A stretch of 9,414 bases of DNA, taken from assembly GCA_947584105.1 (NCBI GenBank), contig CANPWK010000043.1:1-9414 (forward strand). Reading direction: 5' to 3'. Under the pieces are notes generated by a model that searched no databases, was not told the DNA's origin, and saw only the letters and a list, made by a program, of their open reading frames with translations. Every line of letters begins with the position of its first letter. Position 1 is the stretch's first letter. The translations under genes and the position numbers were made by a program. Positions 1-5,479 of this stretch are shown one piece after another. The DNA comes from an uncultured Bacilli bacterium (GTDB lineage: Bacteria > Bacillota_I > Bacilli_A > RF39 > UBA660).

Positions 1-75
1 ATACATACCTGGTCTTTTTCTAACAGCTTCCAAACCTTCTAGGATTTTTATTGAACTTTCATCGTATTTTACCAT
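1..75 (-). CDS. Type II topoisomerase subunit B (GyrB or ParE), N-terminal 25 codons only
   Basis: The first 25 codons of a gene that runs off the low-coordinate edge. The start ATG at 75-73 follows AGAAGGTGGTAAC, a good ribosome-binding site. The peptide contains LEGLEAVRKRPGMY, the hallmark start of the GHKL ATPase domain in DNA gyrase subunit B and topoisomerase IV subunit ParE. The subunit binds and hydrolyses ATP to drive strand passage, working with GyrA or ParC in the cytoplasm. The N-terminus is short, with the conserved YD about four residues from the start. GyrB and ParE share this stretch, so 25 residues cannot separate them and no symbol is given. The gene lies downstream of leuS but has its own extended -10 promoter, so it is probably transcribed independently. 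Family assignment is firm; paralogue assignment is open. Confidence 0.9.
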   Translation of the reverse strand, partial: MVKYDESSIKILEGLEAVRKRPGMY

Positions 76-93
76 GTTACCACCTTCTAAATA

Positions 94-122
94 ATTATAG
101 CATAAATTAAAAAAAACGCAAA
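94..122 (-). promoter_or_regulatory. Predicted sigma-A promoter of the gyrB/parE-type gene
   Basis: On the minus strand TATAAT lies at 99-94 and is preceded by TGC, giving an extended -10 (TGCTATAAT). A partial -35 (TTGCGT, 121-116) sits 16 bp upstream; TTTGCG at 122-117 would give a 17-bp spacer. The -10 is 18 nt from the ATG, so the untranslated leader would be very short. The -35 region lies in the T-rich tail of the leuS terminator. Confidence 0.6.
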
Positions 123-144
123 GAAAAAGGTTTAAATAACCTTT
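116..144 (-). terminator. Intrinsic terminator after leuS
   Basis: Read on the minus strand, AAAGGTT and AACCTTT form a 7-bp stem (144-138 with 132-126) around a 5-nt loop. A T-rich tail follows (TTCTTTGCG, then a run of T). It starts 33 nt after the leuS stop codon. The stem is AT-rich and short, so termination may be incomplete. Confidence 0.6.
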
Positions 145-177
145 ATTTCTATCTTATGAATATTTGATAATGATTTT

Positions 178-2577
178 TTATTTTACTACTATGTTAACTA
201 TTTTTTTAGGAATTACAATAATTTTTACTATTTCTTTTCCTAAAGTATGAACTTTTACATTCTCTATTTCCATAGCCATTTTTTGCATTGTATCTTTATC
301 AACAGATGATGAAACATCTATTTTTCCCCTAACTTTACCATTTACTTGAACAACCATAGTAAATGTATCATTTTCTAATTTACTATCATCATATACTGGC
401 CAACTTGATTCACATAATACTTTTCCTAAATTATATTTTTCATTTAATTCTTCTGTAATATGTGGACTAATAGGATTCAATAAATGAAGTAAAATACGAT
501 AATCTTGTTTAGTAATACTATTCATCTTTTCAAATTCATTTAGTAAAATCATTAAAGATGAAACAGCTGTATTATATTTCATATTTTCTAAGTCATCAGT
601 AACTTTTTTTATAGTTTGATTAATTAAAACCTCCAAATCTTTTGTATACGAATCATTATTGTTTAAATTTTCTCCTAAACGATAAATTCTATCTAAAAAT
701 TTCTTACAACCTTTAAGACCATTTTCACTCCAAGATGCATCCATTGTATAATCGCCAATAAATAGCTCATAACATCTTAAAGCATCAGCTCCATATTCCT
801 TAACCATGTCATCAGGATTTACTACATTACCTTTAGATTTACTCATCTTCTCGCCATTGCTACCTAAAATCATACCATGAGCAACTCTTTTTTTAAATGG
901 TTCACTATATGGTACTAAATTTTGATCATACAAGAAATTGTGCCAAAATCTTGCATATAATAAATGTCTTGTAGCATGTTCCATACCACCATTATAGTAA
1001 TCTACCATATTCCAATATTTTAAGGCATCCATTGATACAAATTCTTTATTGTTATGTGGATCCATGTACCTTAGATAATACCAACTAGAGCCAGCCCAGT
1101 TAGGCATTGTATCCGTTTCTCTTTTAGCAGGTTTACCACATTTTGGACATTTAGTATTAACCCAATCAGTAATATTAGCAAGTGGACTTTCCCCATCATC
1201 AGTTGGTTCATAAGATGTAACATCTGGCAAAGTTACTGGTAAATCTTTTTCATTAACAGGAACCCAACCACAATCATCACAATAAACCATTGGTATTGGT
1301 TCTCCCCAGAATCTTTGACGAGAAAATACCCAATCTTGTAATTTATAATTAATCTGTTTGTGACCAATACCATTACTTTCTAAATAATCAAGCATTTTTT
1401 CAATAGATTCTTCTTTTCCTAAACCATTTAAAATTCCAGAATTAATATGAATTCCATCTAAAGTATAAGCTTCTTTAGTAATATCTCCACCTTCAATAAC
1501 AGGAATAATATCAATACCAAATTTCTTAGCAAACTCATAATCTCGACTATCATGAGCTGGTACGGCCATAATAGCCCCAGTACCATAATTAGTTAAGACA
1601 TAATCACTAATCCAAATTGGAATTACTTTTCCTGTAATCGGATTAATAGCAGAAAGGCCTTTAATCATTACACCAGTTTTATCTTTAGTAACATCAGTTC
1701 TTTCAATTTCAGTTTTTCTAGCTGCATTTTCTTGATACTTTTTTACTTCCTCAATATTCTCTATTTTATCCGTAAATTTTTTTAACATTTTATGTTCTGG
1801 TGATACAACCATAAATGTTACACCATATAAAGTATCACATCTAGTTGTAAAAACTTCTAGCTCATAATCAACTTCTTTTAACTTAAAATTAACACTTGCA
1901 CCAACACTTTTACCAATCCAATTTATTTGTGCAGTCTTAATTCGATCAATAAATTCTGTTTGTTTAAAACCATCAAGTAATTTCTCAGAATAATCACTCA
2001 TTCTAAGCATCCATTGTTCTTTTTCTTTCTTTTCAACTGGACCGCCACATCTTTCACAAACATTACCTTCAGCCTCTTCATTAGACAAACCTATTTTACA
2101 ATTTGGACACCAATTAATTTCCTTTTTAGCTTTATAAGCCATACCATTTTCATAAAATTTCAAAAATTGCCATTGTGTCCATTTATAGTAATTAGGATCT
2201 GTAGTAGCAAATTCTCTACTCCAATCAAAAGAGATTCCAAGAGATTTAATTTGTGATTTAAAGACTTCAATATTTCTTTTAACAGCTTCTTTTGGATGAA
2301 TATGATTTTTTATGGCATATTGTTCAGCAGGAAGTCCAAAAGCATCCCAACCCATAGGATATAATACATTATATCCTTCCATTCTTTTTTTTCTAGCCAT
2401 TGCATCTAAAGCTGTATAACTTCTAACATGCCCTACATGTAATCCAGATCCTGATGGATATGGAAATTCCACCAAATAATAAAATTTTTTCTTTTTAGAA
2501 TTATTTTCTGCCACAAATGTTTTATGATCATCCCAATATTTTTGCCATTTTTTTTCAATACTATTAAAATTATACAT
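178..2577 (-). CDS. leuS: Leucyl-tRNA synthetase
   Basis: Cytoplasmic class Ia synthetase that charges tRNA-Leu with leucine using ATP. At 799 residues it is near the usual bacterial size (about 800-870). Visible landmarks: the HIGH-type motif HVGH (47-50); a zinc knuckle with C157/C160 and C174/C177; the CP1 editing domain with TTRCDTL (244-250) and GTGAIMAVPAHDSRD (332-346), which includes the editing aspartate region; a second CxxC pair (433/436 and 477/480); DWVFSRQRFWG (415-425); the KMSKS loop (577-581); and the C-terminal VQVNGKVRG element (743-751). TTRC replaces the more common TTRP in the editing threonine-rich loop. The ATG follows GTAGGGATAAT, a weaker ribosome-binding site, 7 nt after the stop of the upstream membrane-protein gene. 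The two are therefore probably one transcript under the upstream leucine T-box. Confidence 0.98.
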   Translation of the reverse strand: MYNFNSIEKKWQKYWDDHKTFVAENNSKKKKFYYLVEFPYPSGSGLHVGHVRSYTALDAMARKKRMEGYNVLYPMGWDAFGLPAEQYAIKNHIHPKEAVKRNIEVFKSQIKSLGISFDWSREFATTDPNYYKWTQWQFLKFYENGMAYKAKKEINWCPNCKIGLSNEEAEGNVCERCGGPVEKKEKEQWMLRMSDYSEKLLDGFKQTEFIDRIKTAQINWIGKSVGASVNFKLKEVDYELEVFTTRCDTLYGVTFMVVSPEHKMLKKFTDKIENIEEVKKYQENAARKTEIERTDVTKDKTGVMIKGLSAINPITGKVIPIWISDYVLTNYGTGAIMAVPAHDSRDYEFAKKFGIDIIPVIEGGDITKEAYTLDGIHINSGILNGLGKEESIEKMLDYLESNGIGHKQINYKLQDWVFSRQRFWGEPIPMVYCDDCGWVPVNEKDLPVTLPDVTSYEPTDDGESPLANITDWVNTKCPKCGKPAKRETDTMPNWAGSSWYYLRYMDPHNNKEFVSMDALKYWNMVDYYNGGMEHATRHLLYARFWHNFLYDQNLVPYSEPFKKRVAHGMILGSNGEKMSKSKGNVVNPDDMVKEYGADALRCYELFIGDYTMDASWSENGLKGCKKFLDRIYRLGENLNNNDSYTKDLEVLINQTIKKVTDDLENMKYNTAVSSLMILLNEFEKMNSITKQDYRILLHLLNPISPHITEELNEKYNLGKVLCESSWPVYDDSKLENDTFTMVVQVNGKVRGKIDVSSSVDKDTMQKMAMEIENVKVHTLGKEIVKIIVIPKKIVNIVVK

Positions 2578-2584
2578 ATTATCC

Positions 2585-2917
2585 CTACTTTCTAAATATT
2601 GTACCTATTATATGATAGATAACTAAAATTAAAATTAATACTACGACAACGCCTAATAAAAGAGCGAGATAAAAATTTTTAACAAACATTACTATACTTA
2701 AAGTAAGTGCTATTATAAAAGCATTAGATAATGCTATAATGATAGCTATTTTTTTCTTATTTTTATCTTTTACTTTAATTTTATAGCGATATTTTAAATA
2801 TGTTACTTCTTTTCCATTCATAAATTTTTCTAAATATTTTTTTCTTCTAATAGCAAATAAATAATATACCAGAAAAACAAATATAAAAGTTATTAAAAAC
2901 ATAATCAATTCTTTCAT
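2585..2917 (-). CDS. Small three-helix membrane protein of unknown function
   Basis: A 110-residue integral membrane protein that I do not recognise. Three hydrophobic segments are visible at about residues 4-23, 57-79 and 82-104. The stretch between the first two (24-56) is strongly basic (RRKK, then KDKNKKK). By the positive-inside rule this puts the loop and the C-terminal FRK in the cytoplasm and the N-terminus outside. There are no cysteines, catalytic-looking motifs or signal-peptidase site. The ATG lies 8 nt after AAGGAG. It is the first gene after the leucine T-box, and leuS begins 7 nt after its TAG stop, so both should respond to uncharged tRNA-Leu. That context could suggest a leucine-related or general envelope role, but nothing in the protein shows transport activity, and it is small for a carrier. 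Confidence 0.85.
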   Translation of the reverse strand: MKELIMFLITFIFVFLVYYLFAIRRKKYLEKFMNGKEVTYLKYRYKIKVKDKNKKKIAIIIALSNAFIIALTLSIVMFVKNFYLALLLGVVVVLILILVIYHIIGTIFRK

Positions 2918-2933
2918 AAAAACTCCTTATATT

Positions 2934-2995
2934 AAAAAAATATTATGTTAAAGAGACGAAATATTCGTGGTACCACTCTTCTTTCATAATATTTT
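2934..2995 (-). terminator. Regulated terminator of the leucine T-box
   Basis: On the minus strand AAAATATTATG (2995-2985) pairs perfectly with CATAATATTTT (2947-2937). Inside it AAGAG pairs with CTCTT, and ACGAA with TTCGT caps the structure. A run of seven T (2940-2934) follows. The structure takes up the T-box core TGGTACCACG, so it excludes the antiterminator, as the T-box mechanism requires. Confidence 0.85.
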
Positions 2996-3139
2996 ATGAC
3001 TCATTTATTTAACGCAATATTACGTCTTAGTTTTTACTAAGAGGCTCCAAAGTAAGTTCATAAGATTATTTAAAAGTTTTCACCAACCACTTTTTCTCTA
3101 TATAAATAACTACTTATTACTACTCTTCTTCATCGCTTT
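2934..3139 (-). promoter_or_regulatory. T-box riboswitch, leucine specifier (CUU)
   Basis: The minus strand carries the standard T-box parts in order: the 5' stem I segment GCGATGAAGAAGAGTA; the distal element GTGGTTGGTG; the specifier strand GAA-CTT-ACTTTGGAGC with CTT at 3056-3054; a small hairpin (CTTAGT/ACTAAG, 3041-3026) in the stem III position; and the T-box core TGGTACCACG (2975-2966). CTT is a leucine codon. The core bulge reads UGGU, which pairs with an ACCA acceptor end, as expected for tRNA-Leu with discriminator A. Uncharged tRNA-Leu should stabilise the antiterminator and allow transcription of the membrane-protein gene and leuS; charged tRNA should leave the terminator formed. 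The match to leuS downstream confirms the specifier. Confidence 0.96.
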
Positions 3140-3144
3140 AGATT

Positions 3145-3173
3145 ATTATATTATAAAATTAGAAGAATATCAA
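3145..3173 (-). promoter_or_regulatory. Sigma-A promoter of the T-box / leuS operon
   Basis: TTGATA (3173-3168) and TATAAT (3150-3145) are separated by exactly 17 bp on the minus strand. Transcription should start near 3138, just before the GCGATGAAG start of T-box stem I. An overlapping second TATAAT (3155-3150) has only a 12-bp spacer and is less likely to be used. The promoter starts about 37 nt after the stop of the upstream large reading frame, with only a weak A/T hairpin between them. Confidence 0.85.
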
Positions 3174-3209
3174 GAAAAATTTTTTAATTTTAGTGTATGA
3201 ATTTAATAA

Positions 3210-5156
3210 CTATTTTTTACTATACTCACTATCTGAAATATTTGTATAAGAATCAGTCATAATATTATTAAGTTCAACACGCTTATTCTTTACAATTTCT
3301 GTTAATCTTTGAATTGCAGCCATTCTCTCTTTTTCCTTTAATTGTTTTTGTTCTCTTAAAAGAGAAGAATCATTAACATCATAAAGAGATAGGTTTTCAT
3401 TAAATGCTTTTATAACTTCTTCTAACCTTTTAATATTTTCTAAATTCCAGATTCTATCTTTCATATCTATTGCTGATATTATCATATCATAATAATCAAT
3501 AAAATGCCCTTGATAAAACGTTTCTGCTTCTACTTTTAATACTTCTAACTTTTTCAAATCCTCTAAAGTAGGCACCAATGGATTATTTCGTATTTCTTCT
3601 AAAGTATCATAAAATTTCTTAATAGCCTCTTTATAATAACTTTCACAATCAATTTCAATAATAGGCTTATCAAAGTAAGCAGCCCACTTTAAATTTCTTT
3701 TATCTGTTGAAAGAGATATTCTAGCATTATTTATACTAGTAGCTCCAAAGAAATAATCTGGAATTATGCCTTCTCTATCAGAAATAACTTCATTGTAATA
3801 GGATTTAGAATTTTTATGACTCCCTAATGAAGATGGAATTGAATGTTTAGTAATTTTATCAATAGATTCTAAATCACTAGCAGAAGAAGATATAGCAGTC
3901 CCAGCATCCATGTTTGTTCCAGCATCATTATTAAATGCTCGTTTTATTTGTTTATCTTTAATATTACAAAAACCAGCTATAATTTGACCGCGATCACCAA
4001 ATGTTTTAAAAAAATTATGTTTATTGGCACTCATTGAAATATAATTTGTACCATGGCTTGGATTACTTAACCATAAATTCGGATGATCTACTAACATATT
4101 ATTAAAATTATATTGTTCATCAGTAAGACAGGCCTTTCTTGGCTTCTTGCCAATAGATGTACTTAAAGAAGTAAAAGGTATATTTCTAATTGTAATAATT
4201 TTAACATTCTTATTTATTATCTGACCATTTTCTTCATATGAAATTGGTTGATATCGAACACTAACATTCTTTAATGATTCTAATTTTTCTGGATTTAGTA
4301 ATATTTTATTTAAATTTTTATTATAATTTACAATTAAAAATTCACATAGTTCATCATAAGTTAAAATTTTAAAATTTTCTAGTTTCTCTATATATTGCAT
4401 CAATGTATCAATATTATCAATATTCTTTAATTCATTATATAATTTGATGTAATCTCTAATATTTGCAGGATAACTATTATCTAAATTATCGTTACTCAGT
4501 TCATCTATTTTAAAATCAATAAAAGATCCCCCACCAAATTTAAAAACCAATACTTCAATATATTGTTTTAAATTTTGTATAGAATGATTATTATTTATAA
4601 AATAGATAATCAATTCTTTAATCTGTTTCATATCTGTTATATTTCTAAAATACTTATTCAAATTGTTATATTTTATTTCTTCTTTAAAAGTATTATCTAA
4701 AAAGTTAATATTATCTTCTGTTGGATTAGTAAGTAAAAACTTTTTAATATCAGTCCAAGTAAATTTTCCATTCGACACTGGTTTTTCACAGTTTATAATT
4801 TTATTATAAACACTTTTTATATTTATAATTTTTTCTATATCAAAATTTAATAGTTTTTTACATTCAGCATCTGTTAAATTATCAAATTCCTTTAAATCTT
4901 TTAAAATTTTTAATTTATTAATATTTTTTAAAATAAATTCTGATTCTATGTTTTTTTCTTTTAGTTTTTGTATACTATATATATAAAAATTATAATTATT
5001 AAGTAAAAATTCAAATTCTTCTGGATATTTTTTAGCATATTTACAAAATTCTTTATCAAAATTATCAAACTTATAAAAATCACTATCATATTCAATGATT
5101 AAGATTTTGTGAGTATTATTTATTAATAAATATTCACCATACCTATCTAATAGCAT
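3210..5156 (-). CDS. Large uncharacterised protein, main open part of an amber-interrupted gene
   Basis: A 648-residue frame from the first ATG after the interruption; I do not recognise the family. The first ~300 residues are Asn/Lys/Ile/Tyr-rich and helical-looking, with repeated YPE-type units (YPEEFEFLL at 44-52). Residues ~305-505 look like the conserved core: IPFTSLSTSIGKK (326-338), FGDRGQIIAGFCNI (386-399), DAGTNMDAGT (411-420), YYNEVISDREG (453-463), IIPDYFFG (464-471) and FDKPIIEIDCESYY (495-508). The C-terminus (about 598-628) is a charged, likely coiled-coil helix. No signal peptide or membrane helix is seen. The ATG at 5156 has no convincing ribosome-binding site, while an in-frame ATG at 5414 has AAGGAGG. 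The native gene therefore most likely began at 5414 and encoded 734 residues, with TAG at codon 45. It lies 65 nt after polA with no terminator between, so it may share that transcript. Confidence 0.75.
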   Translation of the reverse strand: MLLDRYGEYLLINNTHKILIIEYDSDFYKFDNFDKEFCKYAKKYPEEFEFLLNNYNFYIYSIQKLKEKNIESEFILKNINKLKILKDLKEFDNLTDAECKKLLNFDIEKIINIKSVYNKIINCEKPVSNGKFTWTDIKKFLLTNPTEDNINFLDNTFKEEIKYNNLNKYFRNITDMKQIKELIIYFINNNHSIQNLKQYIEVLVFKFGGGSFIDFKIDELSNDNLDNSYPANIRDYIKLYNELKNIDNIDTLMQYIEKLENFKILTYDELCEFLIVNYNKNLNKILLNPEKLESLKNVSVRYQPISYEENGQIINKNVKIITIRNIPFTSLSTSIGKKPRKACLTDEQYNFNNMLVDHPNLWLSNPSHGTNYISMSANKHNFFKTFGDRGQIIAGFCNIKDKQIKRAFNNDAGTNMDAGTAISSSASDLESIDKITKHSIPSSLGSHKNSKSYYNEVISDREGIIPDYFFGATSINNARISLSTDKRNLKWAAYFDKPIIEIDCESYYKEAIKKFYDTLEEIRNNPLVPTLEDLKKLEVLKVEAETFYQGHFIDYYDMIISAIDMKDRIWNLENIKRLEEVIKAFNENLSLYDVNDSSLLREQKQLKEKERMAAIQRLTEIVKNKRVELNNIMTDSYTNISDSEYSKK

Positions 5157-5279
5157 TTTAAACTTATCATTATCAAAATCAAATTCTGCATAAACTAATT
5201 CTTCTGCTAATTCCGGATATAATTTATAGATATTTAAAAAATTATTTATTGCTTTGTTAGTTTTTAAGTATGAAGCAGC

Positions 5280-5414
5280 CTATTTAATTAATTGAAATTC
5301 GTTATAATATTGTTCTTTAAAAATTTTTAATATCTTTCTTCTATTTTTATACATAAGTTTAGAATATCTTGCTTGTATATCTTTATAAATATATTTTTTA
5401 TTTCTTCTATCCAT
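5280..5414 (-). pseudogene. 5' end of the same large gene, cut off by an in-frame amber codon
   Basis: ATG at 5414-5412, placed after AAGGAGG with 8 nt between, opens a frame of 44 codons that stops at TAG (5282-5280). The same frame then stays open without another stop through 5279-5157 (41 codons) into the large ORF. The start and the downstream ATG at 5156 are 258 nt apart, exactly 86 codons. The 44-residue piece is very basic (MDRRNKKYIYKDIQ at its start). The stretch after the stop contains KLYPELAEEL, which resembles YPEEFEFLL further on, so the segment between the TAG and 5156 looks like real coding sequence. TAG also ends polA, rpmA and the small membrane gene, so it is not a general sense codon here. 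A nonsense mutation is the simplest reading; readthrough or a sequencing error are alternatives. Confidence 0.7.
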
Positions 5415-5430
5415 TTTTAAATACCTCCTT

Positions 5431-5442
5431 ATAGTTAACTAT
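5431..5442. repeat. 12-nt perfect palindrome just upstream of the interrupted gene's ribosome-binding site
   Basis: ATAGTTAACTAT is its own reverse complement. On the minus strand it is followed directly by AAGGAGG, the ribosome-binding site for the ATG at 5414. It could be an operator or a small leader hairpin, but palindromes this short and AT-rich also arise by chance in DNA of this composition. Confidence 0.35.
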
Positions 5443-5479
5443 AATTTTTTTGTTTATATCCATTTTTAAAACTTATTAT

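Noticed and set aside
2014..2256. Plus-strand open frame of 80 codons inside leuS
   Set aside because: It is antisense to a well-supported leuS segment containing the zinc knuckle, is Phe/Ile/Thr-rich as expected for the complement of Lys/Asn/Glu codons, and has no ribosome-binding site.
3181..3205. Terminator after the large gene (AAAATT/AATTTT hairpin)
   Set aside because: Only a 6-bp A/T stem, and the following T-run is short; not distinguishable from background in this AT-rich sequence.
3600..4260. ADP-ribosyltransferase reading of the large protein from its STS and NEV...DREG motifs
   Set aside because: The STS-to-Glu distance (about 120 residues) is long for known families, no convincing first-strand Arg motif was identified, and the Glu motif is not a clear ExE; too weak to assign.
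5280..5282. Amber recoding (TAG as a sense codon) in this genome
   Set aside because: TAG is the proper end of polA, rpmA and the membrane-protein gene, all of normal length, so global reassignment is not supported.
5407..5463. 18-codon upstream frame (starts MDINKK) overlapping the start of the interrupted gene
   Set aside because: No ribosome-binding site precedes its ATG and its sequence is explained by the 14-nt repeat; too short to support as a gene.
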